Origin: Diphasiastrum complanatum
Lineage: Eukaryota > Streptophyta > Lycopodiopsida > Lycopodiales > Lycopodiaceae
Direction: 5' to 3'
DNA: 64,000 bases
Assembly: GCA_029204225.1 (NCBI GenBank)
Contig: CM055095.1
Location: forward strand, 15,220,049-15,284,048
The translations under genes and the position numbers were made by a program. How positions within the stretch are numbered: the first letter of the stretch is position 1; each line of letters starts with the position of its first letter. Below are positions 1-12,388 of this stretch, piece by piece. The notes below the pieces were generated by a model that was given only the letters and a program-made list of their open reading frames with translations, was not told the DNA's origin and did no database searches.

Positions 1-21
1 AAAGACAGGGTATGGAGTAGA

Positions 22-860
22 ATGATTGAGGGACTCAGGTATGAGGATATGGAGGCGCAAGCGAACACTGAGATCGAGAGGTTTGAAGGAGAGAAGTATG
101 CTCTTTGGGAGTGGAGGATCAAGATGATCCTGGAGGATAAGGGATTGTGGGGGATCGTAGAGGGGACGGAAGCCCCGCCTGCAGCTAATCGAGAGGGAGT
201 GCCGAACGCTAATGCTGCCAGAGCTTTCCAAGTGCGAGAGAACAAGGCATTTGTGACCATTTATCTAAGTTTGGGTGAGGTACCAAATTCACAGGTCCAG
301 GATGCGAAGGATTCAAAGGCTGTATGGAAAGGGTTTATGAAGGCAAAAGTGTGGCAAATGTGCTACTTCTGAGGAGGAAACTGGCAAACACCAAGATGGT
401 GGAGGGAAAATCACTCTTGGAGCATCTCGAAAAAAAAGGCTAGCAAGACAATTGGAAGCAACAGGAGCGCCTATGGAGTAAACCCATCTTGTATTCACCA
501 CTCTGGGAAGTCTCCCTATATCCTATCATCCATTAATACAGAGGCTACTGCAGGAAGACGAAAGGGGAACAGAGGAGTTGGCGCTGATGGGAAGAACGCC
601 AGGTGCGAGATTCAGAGACAATCCAAGAAAACAGGAAATGGACCGAAAATTCTAGCCTGAAGGAAATGGAGCGGGATGGCATGGGCAAGCAGGAAAGGTT
701 CCATATGCGGACCGCAGGAAGGATATTTGCTATTATTGCAACAACAGTGGACATATAGCCAGAGAGTGCAACAAGAGAGCTGAAGACATGAAGAAGAAAA
801 GTGCAGCACAAGCAAACGTGGCTGAAGAACATGAGGAAGAGATATAGCTTTCATGGCGAT
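22..860 (+). pseudogene. Copia A gag (nucleocapsid) pseudogene
   Basis: The first frame (22-372) reads a copia gag N-terminus of the UBN2 type, with W-x-W in the early part and the 'xxGLWGIVEG' pattern that usually follows the first helix. The reading frame breaks after 372. A CCHC zinc knuckle is readable at 728-769 (C-Y-Y-C, then G-H and a final C, with C-x2-C-x4-H-x4-C spacing), so the nucleocapsid part survives in another frame. Gag normally packages the element RNA; this copy is broken by frameshifts between 372 and 700. Confidence 0.8.
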
Positions 861-1109
861 TGGAGAGGGCGACATTCTGGCAAAGCAAGGACAAAGACCA
901 CTCCAAAGAAGGGGCGCTACTAATGGGGGCCCATTAACATTTCCAGCTCCAGGGACAGCGTGGAAAAAGATGACAATTGGTGCTTGACAAATGACAAGGG
1001 AATGATGACCAACTACATGGAAAATTGCCAGGACAAAAAGGTGATTGTGGGGAACAACGAAGTAATTGAATCTCCAAGAAGTTGAAATGTACTTCTGAAG
1101 CTCGAAGGG

Positions 1110-2155
1110 GAGAGAGAAGGACTGTTGAGAGGGGTAATGTTTGTACCCAAGATCTCAAAGAATCTTCTATCTATCAAGAAGTTTGCTGAGAGTGGATTGG
1201 AACTTAGATTCTTGAAGGACAAATGTCTAATCTTCAAGGATGTGGAGATGTTAACCAGCGCAGTGGAAGAAGGGGGGCTATACAAAATGATGTTAGGAGT
1301 AACCATCAAGCATAGGAGCCTAGGACACCTGGGAGCGAAAGCGTTGGAGACAATGAGAAGAAAGGAGCTAGTAACAGGGTTTGATTACGACAAGGACAAG
1401 GCTGGAGAACCTTACATATGCAAAAATTGCATTCTTGAAAAACAGCACAGAAAACCGTTCAAGAGGAGCAGTGGAACCGTGATGACGTCAATTTTGGAGT
1501 TGATACACACAGATGTATATTGCAGCCTATAAATCCAAAATCACTCGGACACTCTAAGTATTTTCTTACTTTTATAGATGGTTTTAGTAGGAAAACCTTC
1601 TTGTACACCCTGAGGACTAAACACCAAGTGTCAAACAAATTTAGGGAATTTGTCACAATGGCAGAAACATAGACTAGAAGGAGAATAAAGAGGGTCAGGT
1701 CGGACAATGGAGGTGTATTCATTGGAAACAAATTTAAAGGTTTCTACAAGGAGAAGGGCATACATCAAGAGTTCACCTTGTCATACTCTCCTCAACAGAA
1801 TGGAATTGTGGAATGGAAAAATTGCACTTTTATTGATGTGTCTAGGAGTATGTTGTACAACAAAGGGTTTCCAAGGTTCTTATGGGCAGAAACAGTCAGT
1901 ACAGCTGCTTACATTTTCAATAGAATACCAAGCAGAATTTTGAAGAATGAAATACCAAAGAGTATATGGGCAGGTAAAAAACCCTCGGTAGGGCATATGA
2001 GAGTGTTTGGGAGCAAAGCATATGCTCATGTTTTTGATAAATTGAGAAAAAAAAATAGACCCAAAGGGAATTTCCTTGCATATTTGTGGGATATCCAAAA
2101 AATGCATTTGGATATAAGGTATACAATCCACAAACCTCCAAAGTGGTTTTTTTAA
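1110..2155 (+). pseudogene. Copia A GAG-pre-integrase and integrase pseudogene
   Basis: Frame 1125-1532 carries the GAG-pre-integrase region: 'ISKNLLSIKKFAESG', then the H-x3-H/C-x2-C-like zinc-binding part (H at 'HRSLGHLG', C at 'ICKNCILEKQ') and 'LELIHTDV', which starts the integrase core. The core continues in other frames: 'RSDNGG' holds the second catalytic Asp near 1,700, and 'SPQQNGIVEWKN' is where the catalytic Glu should sit (usual form 'AERKN'). Here that Glu is kept in 'VEWKN' but the Arg is Trp. Several frameshifts and stops separate the blocks, so no active integrase is made. Confidence 0.88.
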
Positions 2156-2499
2156 GAGATGTAATATTTGATGAAGAAGAAGATAAGGGCGTGGAGGAAG
2201 CAGAATCAAGCGAAAGATAGGTGAAGTATGTAATGCATATGCTGGACAACGAGGTAATACCAGGCCAAACAGAGAACCCAGAAGAGAGGAATGAAGAGAT
2301 GCAGGGCAAAGGTACGACAATGGTACCAACATTAGAAAATATAATCAAAGAACCAAGGATATCACAAAGACCGAGCAAGGCACCTCAAAGGTATGATGAA
2401 ATGACTTTCATCAGCATTCAAGGAAAGGGGGCCATTGAACCAGAGACACTCGAGGAGGTGAAAATGAGTCCAGAATGGGAATATGGAAGGCAGTAATGG

Positions 2500-3012
2500 A
2501 TTAAGAGATCAACTCGATCAATAGGAATGAAGCCTAGGAACTGGTAGATCTACCAACAGGGAGAAGTACTATAGAATGCAAGTGGGTTTGTAAGTTGAAG
2601 TATGGTGCATAGGGCAACATAGAAAGATACAAGGCTAGGTTAGTCGCAAAGGGATATTTGTAGATTGAGGGAATCGATTACATGGAAACATTCGCACCAG
2701 TTGTCAAGCTAAGTTCACCCAGAATCTTGATAGCTTGGAGAACCATGTGGGGAATGAAAATCAAATAGATGGATGTGAGGATCGCCTTTATGAAGGGCAA
2801 CTTGGAAGAAGAGGTATTTATGAACCAACCATCTGGTTTCACTAATGGGTCTAACAAGGTATGTGCTCTCAAAAGAGCTTTATATGGCCTAAAGCAATCT
2901 TCTAGGATGTGGTATCAGAAGATAGATGTATTTTTCATGGGAATTGGATTTAAAAGGTGCTATGTTAATAGTGGGATATTACTACAACATTCTGGAGGAT
3001 TTCCCACCCTAT
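2500..3012 (+). pseudogene. Copia A reverse transcriptase N-terminal fragment
   Basis: Copia RT motifs are recognisable across several stops: 'CKWVCKLKYG', 'RYKARLVAKGY', 'ETFAPVVKLSS', 'MDVRIAFMKGNLEEEVFM' and 'ALYGLKQSSRMWY'. The first catalytic Asp is in the 'MDV' block at about 2,770. The sequence ends just after 'QHSGGF', so the YVDD box, the connection domain and RNase H are absent. In-frame stops at about 2,607, 2,660 and 2,768 mark it as dead. Confidence 0.88.
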
Positions 3013-3039
3013 TATCGAGGCTTTTATGAAGAATTTTTT

Positions 3040-3290
3040 TTTTGAGAAAACATCGTATGCCTCGGTATAAACCCTGAAGAATGCCTCGGAACAAGATCCT
3101 CGATAATTGCCTCGGTAATCCAGGCTTCTTCACCTCGTTTTTGCGTTGTTTATAGCATGCATATACCGAGAGATACACTGAGGCCCCTCGATATATCCCT
3201 CCCAGCTATTGGTGACCCTCTCTATTCCAAGGATGATACCGAGGGGTATCCCTTGGTATATCTCTATCGAAAGTTTAGGTGTTTCGAGGG
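3040..3290 (+). repeat. CCTCGG/CCGAGG motif cluster, possible CACTA subterminal repeats
   Basis: TGCCTCGG or TCCTCG recurs at roughly 27-bp spacing on the left side (about 3,057, 3,085 and 3,110), with CCTCGGTA and its reverse complement TACCGAGG on the right (about 3,165 and 3,233). This arrangement of short direct and inverted motifs resembles the subterminal transposase-binding repeats of plant CACTA elements. It lies immediately downstream (in minus orientation) of the En/Spm-like coding remnants at 3.56-6.0 kb. No terminal CACTA motif or 3-bp target duplication was seen, so the assignment is tentative. Confidence 0.4.
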
Positions 3291-3571
3291 TTTAAAATCA
3301 AAAAAAAAAATTAGGGCAGAATGGAGCCAGTTTAAAAAATGGACTCCATTTGACCCTAGGAGTCTTTTGCACCACTTCTTATGAAGTTGGTAAGCAAAGT
3401 CATTTGTTCATTCATTATTGTTAATAAAAAAATTTGCAAAATTTATTTGAGTTACATTATAAGCACTTAAAAAGTGATGAAAGAAACTTAAATTCAACGA
3501 ATATATATTCATACATAAATGTTCCAAGTACAAAGATATGTTACAAATTGGATTATTGAAACATACCTAAT

Positions 3572-3745
3572 TATAACTAGATCCAGCTGAGTCATCCTCG
3601 TCCTGGCCATTGACATCGCAATCGGACTCGTGTGATTGCGATGCATGGGATTGAGACTGTGATACCTACATCCAATGAATATAATTTAGTTATATGAGAA
3701 ATGTGATGAGAGTGAAAGTCAGACCACATGAATGTAGTGAAGTTA
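3572..3745 (-). repeat. Direct repeat copy 1 of CACTA C-terminal exon
   Basis: This stretch and 4,099-4,260 are the same sequence about 527 bp apart, at roughly 80 % identity by eye. Both begin with GATCCAGCTGA and contain the Ser/Gln/His-rich coding stretch (minus strand) followed by the same intron-like sequence up to GAATGTRGTGAAGT. The duplication covers the end of the transposase-like gene. Confidence 0.75.
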
Positions 3746-4098
3746 ATCTTGAAGCCATATATACCTCAGATCTAGAATATCCATCCGAATCAAGGCACAA
3801 AGAAGACTCGAAGTTTGTGAGGAAAGGATTCCACAAAAATCCAGATCGTGTCAAACAACAACAGGAGGCCACTAAGAGGCTACAAGAGACTTTAGGAACC
3901 TTCACACCTTGGGAGTGGTGGCCAAGGTTCTCCCATGGACATCATTATAACCTTGTCAAATGGCTCCATTCTATCCTAAAACTGGACTACATGCAATTGA
4001 AGAGCCATGTGGAGGACTTAACTTAAACAAATTATATACATATTGATACATAAATATTCGAATTACAAATATATATCAAAATGAAACACCTAATTATT

Positions 4099-4260
4099 AG
4101 ATCCAGCTGAATCATCCCCATCCTGGCCATGGTCATCAGACTCATGTGACTGCGATGCATGAGACTGGGATTGCGATACCTGCGTGCAATGAAGATGTGT
4201 AAATTTTGTAAGTGATTTTAATAGAGTGTCCGACCGAATGAATGTGGTGAAGTCAAAATA
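4099..4260 (-). repeat. Direct repeat copy 2 of CACTA C-terminal exon
   Basis: This is the partner of 3,572-3,745. On the minus strand it reads 'VSQSQSHASQSHESDDHG' and then an Asp-rich end that stops at about 4,090. It has been kept more open than copy 1. Confidence 0.75.
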
Positions 4261-6239
4261 TATGTTGAAACCATAATACATACCTCAAAATATCCATCCA
4301 AGTCAATTTTCACTCCTTGTCTCTCCAATAATTCGAGTAATGATAATATGCATACTTGTACTCATCTTTTGTGGGAGACTGCTTTACGACAGATTTCTGC
4401 ATGAATCGACAAATCAGACCGAAGAAGGAAAAATGTGAGAATAGAGTGTGGGGGTGTCGGGATAATCAGGTGTGACAGATGCAGGAGTCAAAGTATCATG
4501 CGCCATCCACGTTGCTTTTTGAGTTAGGGTTTTTCGAAGTAAGGAAGACCTATGACGAGGCCTGATGGATGTGCTGGACTCGAGGCCGCATGAAGCACGA
4601 CATCATCGGCGTCATTGCCACAACAGGAGCCGCTGCTGAGGCGACTCACCTATGATCACTCTTTTTCCGGCCGGAATGTCGGGAAGAAGCACTCGCATTA
4701 GAGTATGCGGGGGAGGGACTCTCACCGGATAGACCCTCGTGGAAGGGGGGAACACCTCGGTCGGAGGGTTATGGGGACTGGATCTCCTCTAATGAGATGA
4801 TGTGGACAATCTACCTGGATTGTGTGCATCCCAACGAGCCCGCAGTCTCTCCATAATTTTGCCTGCACGCGAGGCGACATTCCATCCATATAACTTAGGA
4901 CTTCATTGTCACTCATGGATGAAAAATGGGATGACTCGCGACTGCGGCCAAATCCGTGACTTGGAGATGTGTCATGAGACATGGAGGAGACGATTGGGAT
5001 AATCTCTGCAAGCAATAAAATATATTTTCAAAACATACAACCATGTAGAGTTAATTAGTGAAAGAAATAAATTCAAATACTTGAGTTAAGGGTTTAGGGT
5101 AGAACAAAAAACGCGATTCTTTGCATTCAACAATAGTTGAATATATTACAGTACACCACAATAATCACATGTTAACCACAATAATTACACTTCATAATAA
5201 ATAAATTAAACATTTTTACATCGTTTTATGGCCAAATACATTTCAATTACATGACTAGTCAAGGTTCAAGATTACATAAAAAGCTAGCTGCATTGAAAGA
5301 TGGCTGGCAAATGTACGAATAAAAATGAAAGATGTAAAAATATGTACACAAGTGTCTGTAAACATGGAAAGGCTAGCTATAGAGCCAAAACACTAGCTAG
5401 ACCTATCCTAATCCTCCTCATCATCTCTGCCATGTGGAGCTTGTTCTTCCTGCATGTGCAAAACACATGAATTAGTCTTTCGAACAATCGTATGGGAGTG
5501 GGAGAGAATAGCAAGTTTAAAGAACATAAAATGGATTTGATGTCGTACCTGAGGAGCAATATCCCAGTTTATACACACGCCCTGCCTCTCCAATAACTCA
5601 AGTACTGCCTGCGTACCATGGGAATATGCATACATGTACTCGTCATGTGTAGGAAAACGTCCCACAACGGATCGCTGCACAAACCTTCCAAATTTTGATT
5701 ATATAAAGAGAGCATTCTATTCCAACGTTCTTACGAAAAAATCCCAAGAGCAAAAAAAAAACAATCAATAGTCAAATTACACAAATGGGTATAGGATAGA
5801 CTTACAAAGTGGGCTCGAAAATATCCCTTGTCGCCACTGCCCAAGTGAGAAGGCCCCGTGGTCTCTAGTCGGACTCTGGCTGTCTCTCGTTGCTGTCTGA
5901 AGCGTTCTGATCATCTCGATACTCTTTCTTCGCATGCTTCTAGTCCTCTTTCTCCACGTGGGAAGGCCTGCCTCTCTTGACTTTCACTGTATCTCGGATC
6001 TCCGATTTGTTGTGGCTCATCACAACTCCCATGCGGCTCTTCATCCATTTCCATACGAATTCCATGTCCTGGGATGGGATAGGGAACTCACTACGCAGCT
6101 GGTCAATGACGCGATTCTTTCAGTCATTGCTGATATCGCGCTAGTCATGAAAAATGTCACTGGGAAAGTGTCTATACATGAGCATCAGAATATCCGACTT
6201 GTATGCTCATGCAGATATATTATGAGTAATCACATCCTC

Positions 6240-6548
6240 GACATATATTAAGATATCTGAGTTATACACTGATCTTGACATATTACAATCATGAGAAATA
6301 TCTTTGATTCATGTCAAGATATCCGAGTTATAGTTACTTGATCTTGACATATTACGATCACGAAAAATATCTTTGATTCTTATCAAGACATCCGAGTTAC
6401 AGTTACTTGTTCTTGACATATTAGGATCATGAGAAACATCTTCGATTCTTGTCAAAATATTTTAGTTATAGCTACTTGATCTTGACATATTAAGATCATG
6501 AGAAATATCTTTTATTCATGTCAAGACATTCGAGTTATAGTTACTTGA
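6240..6548. repeat. 69-bp tandem repeat, four full units
   Basis: Units start with GATCTTGACATATTA at 6,271, 6,340, 6,409 and 6,478, and a fifth is cut off at 6,547. A partial unit precedes 6,271. Spacing is exactly 69 bp each time, with about 85-90 % identity between units. Each unit contains near-palindromic halves (TCTTGACATATTA and ATGTCAAGATATCCGAG), so it could form hairpins. It is noncoding in all frames seen. Confidence 0.95.
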
Positions 6549-6549
6549 T

Positions 6550-7340
6550 CTCGTTGTAGTGCAATCAGCGGATCTGTTTTCGACATCTATTGTTCTTGTC
6601 GACGTTCTTTGGATGCTATCCCTTTTTGAACCACAACGATGTCCCAACATTTTCTTGATGTTGCTCTTATTTGAACGTTTAGAATAATACGTAAAGCACT
6701 CACTTAATGGTTAAGTAAATGATACTTGTTTTCTCTTTTTAGAGTGCAAAGATTGTTTTGACAAACACCAATTCATTGTTTGATTTTGCATGTAGAAAGG
6801 AGCTTCGTCATATGTCATGGCATTCGTAATATTTCTATCTATTGTAATTGAAAGCAAGTTTTTTCACTGGGATAGTAGCCTCTGAATTTAGTAGTTGAAA
6901 CTACTAGCCCTTCAAAATCCATACAATCAACAACGTCATCAATGTTGTATAATGGACAGTTGGCAAGAACGAGTTCATTCATGTTGACAATATTTGCATT
7001 ATCCGACAAGCTTTTTTTTGTAATGACATCGATGCAACTATAGTTGTAAACGTCTCTTAGGTGATCAAAATCACCATGAGGGTATGGCAAAGGACAAATC
7101 CATTTTAAAAACCTTTGAAATTAGGACCACACTTTTATCCATACTAACTTCTCTGAAAAAACATGTTCTATTTGATTCAGCAGTTAAGACATTTCCAAAT
7201 GCAACCACTTCTTTCCAAAAAAATAAAACAACTGAAACATCTTCTCTTGAGCAGTCCATGTAGTGACCTTGAAAAAAAAATATAAGTACACTTAATGTTA
7301 GGATTTGCAATGCTATTGAAAGTATAATTAGCAAAATTAT
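6550..7340 (-). other. Unassigned stretch with two short minus-strand frames
   Basis: Open frames at 7,090-6,839 (83 aa) and 7,334-7,071 (87 aa) overlap in different frames and read as ordinary, non-repetitive protein, for example 'VVLFFWKEVVAFGNVL'. They could be pieces of one degraded transposon or gene with a frameshift near 7,080. I recognise no domain. Confidence 0.25.
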
Positions 7341-7362
7341 GAGACTATAACAAAATTATGAA

Positions 7363-7700
7363 ACCTTAGCCCTTAGCTCTTGGCCCTTAGCCAGTGGCCC
7401 TTGGCCCATAGCCCTTAGCCCATAGTCGTTCGTCGTTGGCACTTGGCCCTTGCCCCTAGGCCCTTAACCCTCAGCTCTTAGCCTTAGCACTTCGCCCTTA
7501 GCTTTTGGCCCTTGGCCCTTACTCTTGGCCCTTGCCCCTAGGCCCTTAGCCTTAGCACTTGGCCCTTAACCCTTAGCCCTTGGCCCTCGGTCCTTACCCC
7601 TTGGCCCTCGGTCCTTACCCCTTAACCCTTAGCCTTAGCCCTTTGGCCCTTAACCCTAGCCTTTGGTTGGCCCTTAGCCCTTAGCCCCTAGCCTTTGACT
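7363..7700. repeat. Degenerate heptamer array CCCTTAG/CCCTTGG (telomere-like)
   Basis: About 340 bp is made almost entirely of 7-bp units of the form CCCTTAG, CCCTTGG, CCCATAG or CCCTCGG, with occasional slips of 1-3 bases. The plant telomere unit on this strand is CCCTAAA, also 7 bp, so the array looks like a diverged interstitial telomere-like minisatellite. It is noncoding. Confidence 0.9.
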
Positions 7701-7809
7701 TTTTTGTATGTTTTGTATTTTTTTCTTGTCGTTATAATTATTTTTGTATTTATTAAGGATTTTTACTAGTTTAAAATTCAATTTTTACTAGTCTTTTACA
7801 TCTATGTTG

Positions 7810-7847
<38 letters not shown>

Positions 7848-8500
7848 TAGATTTTATGTCTCATTTTTTAAGTTTTTTTATTAAGATTAAATTCTTTTAA
7901 GACTTTCTAGATTTTTTTTGTAGGGTTTTTAAGTTTCTTACAAGTTTTAAGTTTGTATTACAGTTTTTTTAAGATTTAGTCCCATTTTTAATAATACTCC
8001 TCTTTTTTCTCATTTTTTAAAGTTTTTTTTTTTATTTACGATTTTTTAAGAGCCCTCATCTTGTTTTTTAATCCTAGTGACAAAGATCGATTTTGTATTT
8101 TATCTCTTCCATGTCATCAATCTGTTTTAAACCTTTGATTTAGTTTATGCATCTATCTTGGATTGATGATATGGCAAGTCTCTATATATATGCTGCTTAA
8201 TTTGTTCTGTTCACATTTTTAGATTGTAGTAGTTGTCTCTGAACCTTTCTCAACTAACTTAGCCTACGACGAGAATGGAATTAGTGGGGAGCTACCAAAA
8301 AAACCAAAAATCATATAAGTATAGAAGAAATATGTTGATATGTAACAGTGACATGTGGCATAATTGGCATAATTTTTGAAATCTAAAAATTTCAAAGCAA
8401 TGTGAATTTGTTAGATTTCAAAAATCTTGCAACCTCCTTGATTTTCACATTTTCGACAAATGGTAAAAAAATTTAAACTTTTCTAGCTCGTGTGGGGAAA
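7701..8500. other. T-rich noncoding stretch
   Basis: Long T runs and AT-rich sequence lie between the heptamer array and the AG microsatellite. I see no reading frame, RNA gene or transposon signature here apart from the AT repeat listed separately. Confidence 0.6.
7811..7845. repeat. (AT)17 microsatellite
   Basis: Uninterrupted AT dinucleotides in T-rich noncoding DNA. Confidence 0.97.
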
Positions 8501-8505
8501 AGAAG

Positions 8506-10170
<1,665 letters not shown>

Positions 10171-10179
10171 AGCATTAAG

Positions 10180-10850
10180 TTACTTTTCTACAAGAGTTTT
10201 GAACTTCACAAAGGTTTCAAACACTTCACTTTTTTTAGACAAGAGGTAAATCCAAGAATATCTTGATTTATCATCAATAAAAGTGACATACATAAGAGCT
10301 CCACCATTAGATTCATGGGAAAAAGAGTGAACATTCGAGTGAATAAGATCAAGAGGAGAGTTAGATCTTGTCAAAGATCTCTTGAAAGATTGCTTATGAG
10401 ACTTGGAGAGACCACAAGCTTCACCGAGCTTGCCACACTTGGATATGGCTTCGGGAAGTCCAATTGCTAGCTCTTTGTTCACCATGGTCTCCATAGCTTT
10501 GTAGTTAAGATGGCCTAACCTCTTGTGCCATAGCTCCACTTGAGAGAGCTCATCCCTTGCCATGTTAACACTTCCAACCTTCACATTAGCATCCAACTTA
10601 AATAACCTTCCTTGCTTAAGGCCATTAGCAATACATTTATCATTCTTCAAGATGGAACATGCTCCATGCTTGAAATGAACATTTAATCCACTATCCATAA
10701 GTTGACCAACACTTAACAAGTTCTTTGTAATAGAAGGTACATAAAGAACATTGTCTAGATCTACTTTCTTAGATGATCCAAGACATAATGGAATGGATCC
10801 AATTCCTACAATCTCACATTCTTGATCACTTGCAAAAAATAGAAAACATT
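10180..10850 (-). pseudogene. Copia B GAG-pre-integrase/integrase fragment
   Basis: The minus strand encodes the copia region from the end of protease ('LYVPSITKNLLSVGQLMD', starting about 10,760) through the zinc-binding 'LWHKRLGHLNYKAM' and 'CGLSKSHKQSF' to the first catalytic Asp region 'FIDDKSRYSWIYLL'. It stops at 10,180, before the second catalytic Asp. The expected second Cys of the finger pair is disturbed ('EACGLSK', usually 'C-x2-C-x-x-GK'). Upstream, 10,850-10,770 adds a short 'GSIPLCLG' stretch. The fragment has no LTR and abuts CACTA sequence at about 10,870-10,990. Confidence 0.9.
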
Positions 10851-10984
10851 TTCAATGTTGTTTGATTTTTTATGACGACATGTGTATAACTAGATTTTAG
10901 TATGTTCATATGATTTTATCAGACTTGTATTAGAAAAAAAGCATGCAATTTCATAAGATATTGATGTGAACAAAAAAAATTAAG

Positions 10985-11600
10985 TACCTAACAACGAATG
11001 CTAATTTGTAAATGACATTACGAAGTTGATCAGTTAGATAGCCACGAATGCACATTGAAAATATGTACTCGACCATCTTCAACCAATTATGAGATTTTAG
11101 ATCATGGAATTTTCCTTCGGCTGTGTATGATGTTTGTAGTGAATGAGCAAAACCTGTTGGTGTTCTCATCTCGCAAATGACTGACCGTACATACTTATAT
11201 TCTTCTTTCGTAAGAATCCAAGGGGCTCTTGGAATAGTATAGGTATTTCCATTCAGTACATAAGTTTGGCCAATACTCTTCTTTTGTTTTTGATTCTTGT
11301 AGATCATGTCTGGCAAAATTACTATCTTTGTTGCCCACCAAGTGTTTCCATATTGATTCACCCACATTTTTGAATATGTGCATAGGATCAAGCAAGTGAT
11401 TGGTCAAGAGGTTATTCCAATACGGTAAACAATGAAAGATGGATAGTCTTTTCATACCATTGATTGGCTTAGTCTCTTTTATGAGCATTCCTAAATGGAT
11501 GATTTTCATCATGCAAGTACTTGCGATGATTTTCATATACAACTTTGTTTAAATGACGTGAGTGTCGAGCATCAATATTTGGTCCACAAATGAGACACGT
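10985..11600 (-). pseudogene. CACTA transposase (tnp2 family) fragment, frameshifted
   Basis: Reading leftwards, a short Cys-containing block ('HTCLICGP') is followed by an 'HRKYL...HPFR'-like segment, then 'LPYWNNLL', 'LDPMHIFKNVGESIW', 'ARHDLQE', 'WILTKEEYKYV' and 'LKSHNWLKMVEYIF'. These are the conserved blocks of the plant tnp2 transposase in the correct order. At least two frameshifts (near 11,400 and 11,390-11,200) break the frame, and both ends are missing. The original protein (about 700-900 aa) cuts CACTA ends; this is a dead central piece. Confidence 0.88.
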
Positions 11601-11639
11601 GTGATATCCAGAAGTTGTAAAACCTAGAAGAATCAAATC

Positions 11640-12380
11640 CAATTCGTGTTATAACTAGAATTTTTTTAAAGAATAAATATTGCATGCATAAAAAATAAAT
11701 ATACAAAAACTACAAGTGATTTCATTTTATAGTCACCTGTAGCTTGGAGATGTAGGGCTGTAGCTAGGAGATGTAAGGCTAGGTAAGGTCTGGGTAATGT
11801 CTTGGTATGATAAAGGCGAAAAGGCTCAAAAAGAAAAAAACAATGGATTTTGATGGAATAAAGATGGAACAAATGGAAATGAGGTTGAAATAGGTGATAG
11901 AATGTGTTGAGGATGGTGTGTATGAAGTTTGATCACATTCGAAGATAGTTGAAAATTTGAGTAAAAATTCGGCAAGAGCTTCATTGTGCAAAGTGACAAA
12001 TGACACGAATTCCTTGCTTATATAGAAAAAAATTAGAGTGCGTTAGCTGATTTGACTGCCTTGCGAGAGTTCTAAAGGTCATGCGAGTGTTAAACACTCA
12101 CAAGAGGGAACTCTCGCCCAACTTGCTCCTGTTATTATATTTTCAAGATCTAACCATATAAGTAGGTCATTTTTTTCATTTATGCTGCTTGTGAAGGTTG
12201 GTAAAGTGATCTTGATGGCATGCGAGAGTTCTCAAGATTCTGCTTATCTGAAATCTCAAAGAGATGTCTGTGAATCCATCTAGGTCAGATTTGATATGAA
12301 GATCTGGTAGTTGATCCATCAGTTTAAGTGTTTTTTACCTTTGTTTTTGTTAATTTTTTCTTGAGATCTTCAATCCAGAT
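11640..12380. other. No recognisable gene
   Basis: Noncoding sequence between the tnp2 fragment and the gypsy integrase. The motif TGCGAGAGTTCT is repeated (about 12,062 and 12,221), with a related ACTCTCGC form at about 12,110. The region may be the 3' LTR or untranslated part of the neighbouring gypsy element, but I could not find its mate. Confidence 0.35.
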
Positions 12381-12388
12381 CTGCATCA

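Larger units (their letters stand above)
1..3012 (+). mobile_element. Ty1/copia retrotransposon remnant A (no LTR in window)
   Basis: Gag, zinc knuckle, GAG-pre-integrase, integrase and the first part of reverse transcriptase occur in copia order on the plus strand, broken by many stops and frameshifts. The 5' LTR lies outside the window or is lost. The 3' part ends abruptly near 3,012, just before the expected YVDD catalytic box of the reverse transcriptase, where unrelated CCTCGG-rich DNA begins. The element is therefore truncated by a later insertion or deletion. It cannot be autonomous. Confidence 0.9.
3560..5880 (-). pseudogene. CACTA (En/Spm) TNP1/TNPA-like transposase-associated protein, C-terminal exons, broken
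   Basis: Reading leftwards, an exon near 5,880-5,805 encodes 'LETTGPSHLGSGDKGYF' and ends at a GTAAG donor. The next exon (5,680-5,550) encodes 'MQRSVVGRFPTHDEYMYAYSHG' in part and ends before 'gtacg'; a short acidic exon follows near 5,455-5,408. The layout (Gly-Ser-rich block, then P-T-x-x-E plus an aromatic stretch) resembles the plant transposase family found as the second gene of CACTA elements. A diverged second copy of the middle exon lies at 4,400-4,280 with a frameshift, and two copies of the acidic His/Ser/Gln-rich C-terminus end near 4,090 and 3,565. The frame at 5,015-4,722 (Ser/Pro-rich) may be an upstream or linker exon. The family call is by pattern only. Confidence 0.45.

Noticed and set aside
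545-1309. Minus-strand frames within copia A
   Set aside because: They lie antisense to gag and protease, overlap each other in different frames, and contain no domain.
5090-5105. TTAAGGGTTTAGGGTAG as a telomere tract
   Set aside because: Only about two units; too short to separate from chance in AT-rich DNA.
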